A DNA stretch of 64,000 nucleotides from positions 124,001-188,000 of the forward strand of contig JADCRB010000085.1 in assembly GCA_021464245.1 (NCBI GenBank), read 5' to 3'. The notes under the pieces are model-generated. The model saw only the letters and a list, made by a program, of their open reading frames with translations. It was not told where the DNA came from and searched no databases. The translations under genes and the position numbers were made by a program. How positions within the stretch are numbered: position 1 is the first letter of the stretch; the number at the start of each line of letters is the position of its first letter. This document shows positions 1 to 11,102 of this stretch, in pieces. The stretch comes from Carallia brachiata (taxonomy: Eukaryota > Streptophyta > Magnoliopsida > Malpighiales > Rhizophoraceae).

Positions 1-1914
1 CCTTTTAACTATGGGAATACATGGGGGTGAATTCTTCTCTTATATAATATTATTATGAATTGATGAAATGGATGTATCTATCCTTGATTCTTTTCAATTC
101 TTTTTGGTTTATTCTACTGTTTTATTATAATGGAGTACTTGCAATTTATATGTGGTGAAAGGAAAAAGAAAAGGATGGGACAGAAATGAAGGGAATGAGA
201 AAAAAAAAATGAATGGGATGACCATTAAGTTCAAATATTGATCATCCTGATTCCCGAGATCATTTTCCAAGTTCTGGACCACTATCTGGACAATCTAGTT
301 ATTGGCCTTCATTGTGTGGCCAATTTGTTCACGTTTCACAATGCCAAACCAATACAGCGATAACATCAAATGGGTGGGGCACCAGTTTTGATGGGATTTT
401 CGATCATTTTTTTTCTAGGTTAGTGAGTCACGTCTCTCAAAAATGGGTTCCTTTTCTTGAGGATTAATAAAGTTTGTGCAATTATTGCCAATCAGTTAAT
501 TTAAAACAATTTTGTGATACCATTGAAGGTAGCAGTAGAGTGGTAATTCGGCATATTTCTCTCACATCTAAGTTGATTTTGAGTTCTAGTCGTGCAATAG
601 AAGTAATGTTTCTCTTTTGACTGACAGTTGATCTGTGCATGTGCAATTTAAATTTCATGCCGTTAATATTGTTATCGGTTGGAGAGATTTTTGTTCAGAT
701 CCAATAATGCTCGAGTGGTGGATCTCTCCTCAATAAGAGAGATTGAATGAGGATAATGACGAGTGATTTCGGTCTTAATTTACACATATAATAACTCACA
801 TATTAGTGATATATATTTTTTTGGTTAACAAAAAAAAAAAAAAAAAAACTTTGTGATTGAGTTCCAACTTTCAAGACAAAGCATGACGGGAACTGGGGCC
901 CCAATACCGTAAAAAAAGCCGGCTTACAAGAATCCTAAACCTTGGGCCAGGGCAGCGCGTCCTAACGAAATCCAAGTTCAACCCAAACTCAACTCTGGTT
1001 AGCCTCACCTGAGCTCAAGTGCGCGGATTGTGTGTGTGCGCGTGTTTTTTATTATTATTTTTTTTTTGTGTCCGTACTTGACCAGTTGACCAACTTCCAA
1101 GTCCTCCAAGTCCCGCCTTGTCGTCCTAAAGTATCCACTCATTACTGGGAGTGCCGAGGGCTATGAAACTATTTCTTGCATAATAACAAAACTGTGCAGT
1201 GCGGAGAATGTCGTCAAAATCTTCATCTGTGACTTAGGACCTATCCTTGTTCTCGTCCCGATTCCTGACAGGATGAGATTTGGAGAACCATTCTCGTCCC
1301 AACCGGAATCCCCGATCCGGCACTGCCCCGAATTCAAGCAATGCAAGTTTTCAATTGCTATATTTCATCTTAAGCTGCTAAGTCTATATAATACATTTAT
1401 GCCACCAATCTGCTTATGCTTGGACACACGACTATCTTCAATGGCAACTTCCAAGTATATTAAGGGCTCAATTGCCCAATCCCTCTTAGCAATTATAACA
1501 ATCTAACTGCCTAAGGTTAACCAGCCTTTTCAGTGTCCTTTGGCAGTTGCTTATGCGCATGACAGAAAGCAATTTTGAGCACTTGCAAAATTTTCAGCTT
1601 GGTGGCAGAGTTTAGAAGTAGCCCAATTCCAGAATGGGAAAATTCAAGATATCGTAAATGATTTTAGCTTTTTTAAACAAAAAACAACCTTTGTTTTGGA
1701 GAACTAAAAAAAAACAACTTGATCCCCTATAAAAATTATTATATATTTTTTATATAAAAGACAAAGGCAAGCACTATTTCATGCAAGAAACCTTTGATAC
1801 ACGCACAAAAATTCATGTGGGTCTCTCATTTGTGATTTTTGTGTGTGTATCATACTCTTTTTGTTCGTGTGAATAATAATTTTTAAATGAGAAAATGTAG
1901 TTGTCTCAGTAGTT

Positions 1915-2085
1915 TGTGTACCGAATTTTGTCCCAACTGAAACTGATACTGTTATTTTTTAAACGAAAATTGATATTTTTGAAACACTTTATTATTTTTA
2001 TATTTCAAAAATATCAATTACAGTTTCAAAAATAACGAGTCGCTGTTTTTTCGGAACAAAATTTCATGACAAAACTTACAGGTAA
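1915..2085. repeat. imperfect inverted repeat, MITE-like hairpin
   Basis: The left arm (from about 1915) and the reverse complement of the right arm (to about 2085) share several blocks, including ATTGATATTTTTGAAA, GTTATTTTT and AATTTTGT, around a short AT-rich centre. This is the shape of a degraded foldback or MITE. I could not define a target site duplication, so the boundaries are approximate. Confidence 0.5.
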
Positions 2086-4302
2086 TTCCTAAGGGCTCTT
2101 TTTGAATACAAAATAGTAAAATATTAATTGGAACAGAATCGGGACCGAAGTCATAGCAAAGACTTTTTCAAAACTGGAGAGTCGTTGTGTAATTTTCCCG
2201 TTGAGACAGGGCTGGGCTGGTCCCCGCCGCCATTCCTACACATTGTTCTCATTGTTGAGTAGCCTTGGTCCGATCCGTTAGTTAAAATTAGCGAGGTAAT
2301 ATGATAGCGGTGAGCCACCGGACATATAGATTAGATAGCACTGAGTAGCTCGAAGAAAACGATGAGACACCTACCTGGGCACTAGCCTCGTCCATCCATC
2401 CAATGTCCTTTTCTTTTTTTTTTTTTTTTTTCCTTTGAGGTTGATATATTTTAAGGTACCCTTAAGTAATCGTCTTTCGCATTACTTGTATATAATCAGC
2501 TACTCTTGTGTCAGCAAAGTTGTTTTGCCCGATGATAGAATAAATTTGAAATATATAAGATTATAAATAAATTGTATTAAAAAAAATATTAGTCAAATTA
2601 AAAATATCGATCTTTACTATTATGAACATCATTTTGATTTTCCCATCATCTCAATCTTTAATTTCAAATTAAACGGCTATGATTTTGTTATGAATTTTGT
2701 CATTCAATTTTTTTATAAGTATGAAATCTAAGATACTTGAAAATCAAATGGTCTAAGACCAATACAAGTTGGTTCAATTAATACTTAAATTGATTTTAAG
2801 TGAACTTTACTTATAATGTTAGAGATTCGAAATTTAGTAAAGACACGTATTGACAAAAAGTTCAATTATTTGTAATAGTTTTACAAAAAAAAATTGTCGT
2901 CAAAATATTATATATTCCAAAAGTTGTTGGCTGAGTCACCGTTTTAAGAATTAAAAAAAAAAAACAAGAAGAAGAAAATCAAATGGTCTAACACTCGAAA
3001 CAATTAAGCTCGAATTGGACCAAACTCAGTCCCTATTGGTCTCCTCTAAGTTGGGTCCCGCCTCCTTTCGGGTATAACGTTAACATTCTACTTCTAACCG
3101 TTGAGTCCTGTCTCTGTGCTGTACACACACATACATGATGTGATTATGTATCCGCTCCTTGTTATGAGAATCTGAAACTAAGCTATTCACTTCTAGAAAT
3201 AATCCATCAAAGACTAAAAATGGTGGGCTCTTGGTTAAATGTTTAAGCCAGACTAATCCAGCTAGCTTGCAGCTTAAATTGGTTGATGAGTCCCTTTCCC
3301 GGTCGAAATTATGTTGTTTTCATAGAGGTGGTTGATGGGGTTTTTTTCTTTTTTTCTTCATTTCGTTATTTTTTCGCATTTTTCATCAATTTTCCCATTG
3401 CTTTCCATCCCCTCCACACTACATGCTTCCAATTTCAAATGTCAATTCTTTGATTATCCCTTTTGGACTTTCCGCTAACTCTTCTTTCAGCATTTGTTTG
3501 ATTGATGAGGATTGAGGAGTGTGGTCATTTCAGAAACGTCAGCTCTATAAACCTTTCTAGGTATGTTTTGCTTGTAAAGCTTTCATTTTGCTACCTAATT
3601 TTGGAAATTTTGTGGGTCAGTTGGTGAATGTCAGCTTGGACTAGTTTGGTCTATTAGCCCCATATGTTCAATTAATGGTTTTCATTGATTGGTATTCTAA
3701 CTGGTAAGTTTCCCAGTCCCACACAAGCTTATAGCACATGTTTGCGAGTTTTCAGTTTACTAGTTGCTGTTTTGAAATCTTTGTTTTTTTTTGGGCAAAA
3801 GAATGTGGATGAGCTGGATGATATGTACCAAAGTATCAGCTGAGCACACTATTAGTAATGTACTCAGTTTGTAATTCTTTGTCCTTAATTAGTGTGGTTG
3901 CGTTCGCTTGGCCAATTAAGGTCTGTCCTACTTTCTTACAGGCCTTTATGCCGAATCATTGTCGTTATAAATTGTTGGATGAGATACTGTGCCACGGTCA
4001 TTCACGTCTAATGAATTTTCTGCAAATATTTGTTTCTTTAGAGACTTCTTCCTTTAACATAGTATTTATCAGCAGTGTCTATCTTGAATGATTTGCTAAA
4101 TGTGTTGAGAAGTATTGGAAATTGAAGGTCTTTGTTTTCCAATTGTGAGTTTACCAACTTCCTCCTACACATCCTTTTTTTTTTTTTTTTTTGGGTGCTT
4201 GCTATTTTTTTCAGCTCATGGTTTTTATTTGTTTGGTGAAGATTGGACGATTAATTTAAGGAAGTATGTAATTAAGGTTTTTGAGTTATGTTCTTTTTTA
4301 CT

Positions 4303-4329
<27 letters not shown>
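4303..4329. repeat. CT microsatellite
   Basis: A run of CT dinucleotides in the pyrimidine-rich region upstream of the NCRK start. Such CT tracts are common in plant 5' leaders and promoters. No function is shown by the sequence. Confidence 0.85.
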
Positions 4330-4334
<5 letters not shown>

Positions 4335-4731
4335 TTCATCAGTTTTCTTTCTTTTTCTTGAATTTGCAGAAGTATTCGCCATGTCAACTGACGACTTTGA
4401 TTATCAAACATTAATTTTCCAGATTATTTGTTGAGTTTCTCTCTTTCTTTTCTTTTCCTTGAATTTGGAAACTATGTCCACGTCAACATATCAGTTTGAT
4501 TATCAGATGAAAGTTTCTGAATTCTTTACAGAACACTGAATTATACTATATCCAGGTTTTAAATGTTGCATGAAAATACATTAGTTAGTTTTCTTTTTGA
4601 CGTGGTTCCATCTTTCTCTTTATTTTTCAGTTCTATTTATCACGTAATATGTTCGACTAGTACAACTGTTAATTTTGAATTGGGGTATAGAGTTGACCAG
4701 CATTTCTGTTTTATGCTCAGTAGTGGTTCAA

Positions 4732-7700
4732 ATGATGCTTCAAGTGGAGGCTGCCCTTACTTGTGTCATTGGCCTTATCTGTATTCAGCAATGTCTTTGT
4801 GGTTAGTATCATATTTCACGATCTCTTCAATTTAGCTTTCTAGTTCTGTTAAAATACTGAAGTTTTTCAACCTCATTTACAACCAATCCTGATACCTTGA
4901 CAAAATTGTGAACTTCAGGAATCTCCCATTGCATGTGTTTCTATTGTGGTTCTGTTGCACTTAGATATCTGACAGCTATTTGGATTGATCTAAGATTTCA
5001 CTGCATTTGCTTGGAGATTCCTATTGGTTGCCTTCTAGGTTCTAGCATTAGACAGTTAATATAAACTGATTCTTTGTGAGATGTTTCTTTAATTGCAAAG
5101 AAAATTTTCACCATCTGCATAAATACAACATTTTAATTTCTCATTCATGTTTTTTTGGTGCAGATGAATTTTCCACTGCATCAGGCCTAAACAAGTGGAC
5201 ATGTATATGCTCAACATCATATCAAGAAAATCAGAGCTATGTTAGATCCAACTGTTCTGCATCCTGTGATTGCAGTCTAGGTACTCCCTAATTATGGTAT
5301 AAATATAATCATCCGTTATTACTGCATTCTTGTTGTATTTAACAATTGCTGCTTAATGTTTGGCTAAAGAAAAACCCATCCATGTTTAGTTCAAACAAAT
5401 GGTTTCTAAGTATAATCGATGCCAGACATTAGTATCTGCATTCTAAGAAGTGGTACTGCAAATCGAAGTATAGATAGCTCACACATTTTGTCCCCTAGAC
5501 GGTATACAAGTTGAACTAACAATTTCACCCTACGTGGTGCTAAAATAAAGGGTAGGACTGACTCCAAATAATTGGCAGTTCCAAATGTTTTGCACATTAA
5601 TGGAATTCCCTTATTTGGATAGATTTAATTGCATGCAGTTCAGTTGGCTACATGGCTCTTCTTCTTCTTCTTCTTCTTCTTGTTTTTTTATTCAACTATG
5701 TATCAGGCAGGATCTTGCACCTTAAAACAACCATTATTTTGGAGCTCTTTTCCCTTGCTTTTAGGACGTTCCCCAAGGATGTTTTGCAGAACATGAAAAT
5801 TTATGTGTATTGTTGGTAAAGTTATATGTCTTGTGCTTATGCACATGAAACTCTAATACACAATTCTGATGAAGTGGCAGGAGCACCAGCTGATGATGAT
5901 ACATGGAGATGTGTTGTGCTGCTGATGGATTGCCCAAATTAGCTGCCAACAGTTATAATAGCACCTGTTTCACTGGTTGCAACTGCACCTCAGGTGCTTC
6001 TTGGCTTTTTTTTTTTTTTCCTTTCTTGTGAAACTACGGATATGCTGTTTTTTATTCCGTAAAATCCAAATCAAACTCTTATCACCTCTTCTAACATGCA
6101 TTCATACTTGTGTGGACTTTTGACAAGTTTGTTTTGATATTGCTTCAACCTTATTTGTGAACTCGAGTAAGTTGCTTTTTTTATAATGCTTTGACCTCAT
6201 TTGTGAGTTATTAAGATTGTTAAAATTAAACTAAAGTCCATATCTTGCACCTCACCCAGCAGCCTAAGCCTTTGGACTGAATGGTTTCTTGACAAAAATA
6301 AACTGGTCCATTGCCTCGCTCATTTCATGGAATTAAACTTCCTTATTAACAGGATCCGTCACCGAAGCTCAAGATTCAACAAATCACATTTCTAGCAAAG
6401 ATGTTGTGATCATTTTGCTGCTATGTATCATATTCACAACATTGGTATTTCTTGCTGCGGTGATATGCTATGTGTTTAAAAAAGATAAGCATCCTGCCCA
6501 GCCACGAGTATTCTCATCAGACAGAGAAACAAGTTTCAGTAGTGCTACTCATTTAATTAGTCACAAGGCATCTTCAGTGTTGGAAAACAAATTTAGTATC
6601 TATTTCCCCATTAGTCCTGTTTCAGGTGGGTGAGACTTGTTCTGTCCATATTGGAATCTGACTAACTTCAATTGCTCTTCTGGAATTTTTATTATTGATG
6701 TTTTTTCTTTTTTGGGGGCAACCCAATTTTTCAGGGTGTTTTGGGGAGTCTTGTTTGTACGGAAGCAAAAAAGATGTTATATGGTACCATTATCCAGTTT
6801 TCATACTCAGAATTGGAAAATGCAACAGATAAGTTCTCCCATTCTAATCTCATAGGACTTGGGGGAAGCAGCTATGTATACCGCGGCCAGCTCAAAATGA
6901 CAGAACTGTGGCAGTTAAACGCCTCAAAGCACAGCAAGGACGTGAGGCAGACTCCCTATTTTCAAAAGAGGTGTACTTCCTCAGCTAGCCAATAAATTTT
7001 TAGTGTTGATTCTCCATGGTTATGCTTAAAAACTGATTTACAGTGCTTCACAATATAAATTTGTCACTTTGTTGTCTTGCTTAGGTTGAAATGTTATCAA
7101 GACTCCATCATTGTCATGTTGTACCTTTGCTTGGCTATTGCTCAGAATTTCTTGGGAGTCATTATGAAAGGCTACTGGTGTTTGAATACATGCCTAATGG
7201 TAACTTGAGAGACTCTTTGAATGCAAATTCAGGAGGAAACATAGACTGGGAAACTAGAGTTAAAATTGCTATTGGAGCTGCGAGAGGTTTAGAATATCTG
7301 CATGAAGCAGCTGCCCCAAGAATTTTGCACAGAGATGTCAAATCTACAAATATCCTTCTCGATGAAAATTGGAGTGCAAAAGTAAGAATCTACTTTTTTG
7401 GGCATTTGTTTCTACTAATTCCAACAATGTAGGTAGAAATCAACAGGAAAATGAGAATTTAGAGTATAGAAAAAAAAAAAAAGAAGTCAGACCAAATTAA
7501 GGCTAGTTAAGTTGAGGTTCTCCTTGTGAGGCAAGCCTGTTTATTGATAATAGATGCTGTGACATATTGATTTTGCTTAAGTCAAACATACTCACAGTAC
7601 ATGCAAACAAAAAATTTGTGCAGATTACTGATCTTGGTATGGCTAAACTTTTAAGAGCTGATGGCAACCCCAGCAGCTCTAGTTCTCCGGCAAGAATGCA

Positions 7701-9318
7701 GGGCACTTTTGGCTACTTTGCCCCAGAGTATGCAATGGTTGGAAGAGCTTCTCTTATGTCGGATGTTTTCAGTTTTGGTGTAGTTCTCCTCGAACTTATA
7801 ACTGGTAGGCAGCCAACGCTTGAATCAACCAACAAAGGAGAACAGAGCCTTGTCCTATGGGTAAAGTAAAGCATCTTCATTATCCGTGTGTGTTGCCCCT
7901 TTAGGTTTAATTGACGCTTTCAAATAAGATCATCACAAGCTATGGTGTTTCATGATGTGATATTTAGCAGATAGTCATTCATGTCGTCAGTTGAAAGTCC
8001 ACGTTATCTGAACAGAAAACTTTCGAAGTTTTTTTTTATCCTTTTCTTCTTCTTCATTAAGAAGTTACAAGAAATACTTTTCAGAACACATTTTATTCAG
8101 TTGGCCATTGGAAGTAAAGTGTTTCTCATACTGTGCAGGCCATCCCTCGTCTCCAGGATAGTAGACGGGTGAAAATGGAGTTGCCTGACCCGCGGCTGAA
8201 AGGGAAGTTCCCTGAAGAAGAAATGCAGATAATGGCTTACCTAGCAAAGGAGTGCTTGCTATTGGATCCTGATGCTCGACCAACCATGAGAGAGATTGTA
8301 CAAATTCTCTCAACTATTTCACCGGATAAATCTAGACGGATAAACTTGCCTGTAAATCTTTTTCAGGTAACCAAGTTATTTACAATTCCATTAGGAACCC
8401 TGAATCAGCTACAATATTGCTGCTTTAGTGCTTGCTATTGGATCCTGATGCTCGACCAACCATGAGAGAGATTGTACAAATTCTCTCAACTATTTCACTG
8501 GATAAATCTAGACGGATAAACTTGCCTGTAAATCTTTTTCGGGTAACCAAGTTATTTACAATTCCATTAGGAACCCTGAATCAGCTACAATATTGCTGCT
8601 TTAGTGCTCTTTGGTTGAAAGTTCTTTCACCTGCTTCTAGCCATTTATTTTCAAGACAAGAAGATCATTCAGATTCATATACAGTTTATTGCTCAGTCCT
8701 TATCCGAGGAAATGGAATTTTCTGCAAAAAATCAGTTCTTTTTTTCTTCCTTTAAACTTAGATTATGGCAGATGTGTAGCATAATCATTTTGCTTCAGTC
8801 ATATGCTTGGCCGTGCTCTCTTTAGGCACATCTAAGCAAAATGGTATCAGCGAATGTTGAGAATACAAATTAAGTTAGATTTCCACTTTGAGATTACATT
8901 GTTGGTATTTACTTTAATTGAATCTTGAAAAGCTATTGCCTATTATTCATCACGTACACAACAAATACTCTTAAGTATGCCTTGTGTTACGCAGATGGCT
9001 GCCATCTCTAGCGTGAAAAATGAACCTCAAGTAATAAGAGCTGGTGGTAGAGCTGAAGACTTTGATGCAGATGAACTCCAGCGAAACCCGTCAATCAGGC
9101 AGAAACCTCAGGATCCTTTGCCATTAGATAGTGATCACACTGCCGCTGCTGGAAGCAGCAAGGATGGAGAAGCAGACATTGTTTCAACTGATGATATGGA
9201 GCGGTTGATCCTGTTGAGTTCAAATGCTCAAACGAGGCGTCCATCAGATGATGAACCTGTGGACTTAACAGAGCCTCGGTTCGAATCATTCTGCATGGCT
9301 AATGTTAAATCTCCTTGA
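4732..9318 (+). CDS. NCRK: receptor-like serine/threonine kinase, NCRK type (reading frame broken)
   Basis: Nine exons fit: 4732-4801, 5164-5280, 5881-5993, 6353-6625, 6735-6970, 7085-7381, 7624-7860, 8139-8366, 8995-9318. The start (ATG ATG) opens a hydrophobic signal peptide. Exons 2-3 encode a small Cys-rich ectodomain with WTCIC and NCSASCDC patterns, and exon 4 a single membrane segment. Exons 5-8 are a kinase domain: glycine loop GLGGSS, VAVK lysine, [11 protein letters not shown] in place of DFG, and APE. Exon 9 is an acidic tail ending near [17 protein letters not shown] is known in Arabidopsis as a plasma-membrane and endosomal kinase linked to ROP GTPases. Three frame breaks are seen: one base missing near 5911 (exon length 113 where intron phase demands 114), a +1 or -2 shift near 6770, and one base missing near 6897. 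The two exon-5 shifts cancel at the exon end. A 176-bp tandem duplication covers the end of exon 8. Family assignment is firm; whether the gene works is not. Confidence 0.85.
5658..5681. repeat. CTT microsatellite in NCRK intron 2
   Basis: About eight CTT units inside the intron between the two ectodomain exons. It is not at a splice site. Confidence 0.85.
8251..8602 (+). repeat. 176-bp tandem duplication spanning a kinase exon end and splice donor
   Basis: Copy 1 is 8251-8426 and copy 2 is 8427-8602, differing at only two positions that I can see (accgg/actgg and ttcag/ttcgg). The unit contains the last 116 bases of NCRK exon 8, its GT donor (8367) and 60 bases of intron. Copy 2 therefore places a pseudo-exon end and a second GTAACC donor in intron 8. 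The second donor context is CGG|GT rather than CAG|GT. Copy 2 lacks its own acceptor. Confidence 0.95.
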
Positions 9319-10685
9319 CAAAGTAGCCTCGCAACAAAATAGAGAATACTCAGTTTTATGTTACAAACTTGTTTTTGTTACATAGAAGTGAAGCAAGCTA
9401 GCAAGCAAGCTTTTCAGGAGTTACCCTTTTTTTTTTTTTTTTTTTTTGTTAAGTATTTTTTTTTCTTTTTTCAATTTGTAATCCAAAAGTAAAAAGCAAA
9501 TTGCATACCTTTCATTTGTTTTAATTTGGTCTTTGTCGAGATCAAGTAACGAGTTAAAGAGGTTAAAAGTCGCACAGCGGAAAAAATGAGAGGAGTGAGC
9601 CATAGGCTATAAAGATTGATAATGTCTTGAAGTTTTGTAATAAGACGAGGCCTCAACAAAGTATATGAAATGGATCTTACTTAAATTGCTCTAGTAATTG
9701 GGCTTTGCCTGATTATTTTGACTTTAGGTAATTACTTTAGAAGACGAGTTTAAAAATATGTTAGTTCTGTTGAATTTCAAATAGTTTTGTGACATTTATT
9801 AAACTTTGAGCAACAAAGTATATGAAATGGATCTTACTTAAATTGCTCTAGTAATTGGGCTTTGCCTGATTATTTTGACTTTAGGTAATTACTTTAGAAG
9901 ACGAGTTTAAAAATATGTTAGTTCTGTTGAATTTCAAATAGTTTTGTGACACTTATTAGACTTTGAGGTTTGTTTTTTTATAAGTTTAGTGTATGTAATT
10001 TAATTTACTTAGTAATGACGAACTCGCTTAATTTTTTCTCACAGATCTATGCAATATGTAATCTTTGCTTGTCCCTTTTTTTTATTATTAAGTAAGAAAC
10101 TGATGGTGAAGAGATTGAATTTCTATTTTGTAACTAATGGCGACCTTTTTTCAATTTAATGTAAGTGTTGTTACCTAATGGTCACCTTTTTATTTTCATT
10201 TCTGTTTTTTAAGTCTTCCAAAGGCAGATCAAATTGTCAACCATAAGAGAGGACAGTTCTTTCGTATCCCGCAAATCACACGCCCTCACCATGTGAGTTG
10301 CATAAATACATTATTCTGATGCCTTAATTTAGCGTTTTTCCCTATAAATCCTTGAAATGTTCAGCACATGTTTACTATCTATTCAACCACAATCGTTGCA
10401 ATTTATGCCGGATTTGCAAGTGATTGAATTCATTTCATGGCACGAAAATCTGATGAAGTCATCTGGTGTAGTAACTTCAGTACGCAGTTTCTTTTTCTTT
10501 CAGCAGTTTATAATTCTGGTCAGACCTTGGAGAGTTTCAGAAGTTATTAACTAAGTTCGTAGTTGTCCACATGCACCCATGTTGGTGTTGCTTAAGCTTG
10601 AATTTAGTCTTCTTCTTGTGGTAGTTGGTTGTTCATTTTTTTAGAACCTTAACTTTGAATGGTAGTTGGAGCCGTGGCTCTGACC
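9319..10685. other. NCRK 3' region and intergenic DNA
   Basis: The NCRK 3' UTR probably runs to about 9420, where a long T tract starts. The 157-bp tandem duplication (9654-9967) follows. The rest is AT-rich with short frames that have no recognisable motif. No gene is supported before the small protein at 10756. Confidence 0.5.
9654..9967. repeat. 157-bp tandem duplication downstream of NCRK
   Basis: Copy 1 is 9654-9810 and copy 2 is 9811-9967. They begin with CAACAAAGTATATGAAATGG and end with CTTTGAG. I see two mismatches, both near the end (catttattaaac versus cacttattagac). The unit is non-coding AT-rich DNA. Confidence 0.95.
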
Positions 10686-10696
10686 AGTATATATTA
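10686..10696 (+). promoter_or_regulatory. TATA-box candidate for the small Cys-rich protein gene
   Basis: AGTATATATTA lies about 65 bases before the ATG at 10756, leaving room for a short leader. The position and sequence suit a plant TATA box. There is no experimental support. Confidence 0.4.
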
Positions 10697-10755
10697 GATG
10701 GTGCTAAATCAGTGAAGTACTATCAACTTTCCGGGACTATTGCCAATCGCCGTTG

Positions 10756-11102
10756 ATGGATCCACCACCACATGCACCGCTGCTCGGCCCACCGCCTCCA
10801 CCGCCGCCCCCGCCCCCACCGTGTGGGGGATGCTTCGATTTCCTGTAAGCTGTTTGCCTTCTTTGCATTTTTTTTGTTCCTTGTGTAAGTGTTTGTTTAT
10901 TAGAAAAAAAAGAGCGTTAGTGCACGAAACTCTGACTATGACTCAGCTTGTTTTCCTCCTATTTGTAATACCTGCATTTTGGGGTGTCTTAATTTTTTGC
11001 AGAAGGTGGTTTTTCTGCTGCTGCGGACTATGTGGAAACTGCTGCGGACTATGTGGAGACTGCTGCCCTCCACTGTTTGAGCCCGGGCATCCCAATCCTT
11101 AA
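10756..11102 (+). CDS. 62-residue proline- and cysteine-rich small protein
   Basis: Two exons fit: 10756-10844 and 11003-11102, with a GT-AG intron of 158 bases in phase 2. The first 22 residues hold a short leader followed by a run of 11 prolines, then CGGCFDFL. The second exon encodes RWFFCCCGLCGNCC followed by GLCGDCCPP, so a CCGLCGxCC unit is repeated in tandem, and the protein ends PGHPNP. Eleven cysteines fall in about 30 residues. The splice joins the two low-complexity halves into one open frame, which supports a real gene. A TATA-like site lies upstream. Short Pro/Cys proteins of this shape occur in plants and some are membrane-associated or palmitoylated, but I do not recognise a named family. 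The Cys clusters could bind metal or carry lipid; this is inference only. It could also be a fast-evolving product specific to a lineage. Confidence 0.6.

Larger units (their letters stand above)
1..4731. other. intergenic and upstream region of the NCRK gene
   Basis: I see no protein-coding gene here. The short open frames are AT-rich and lack recognisable motifs. The stretch holds poly(A)/poly(T) runs, an imperfect inverted repeat near 1915-2085 and a CT microsatellite at about 4303-4329. Two TTGAC W-box cores lie close together at about 1078-1095. The pyrimidine-rich part from about 3330 onward probably includes the NCRK promoter, 5' leader and possibly a leader intron, but I cannot place the transcription start. 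Confidence 0.5.

Noticed and set aside
8432..8755. Second kinase fragment that looks like an additional gene or exon
   Set aside because: It is the second copy of the 176-bp tandem duplication followed by intron sequence; it has no acceptor of its own.
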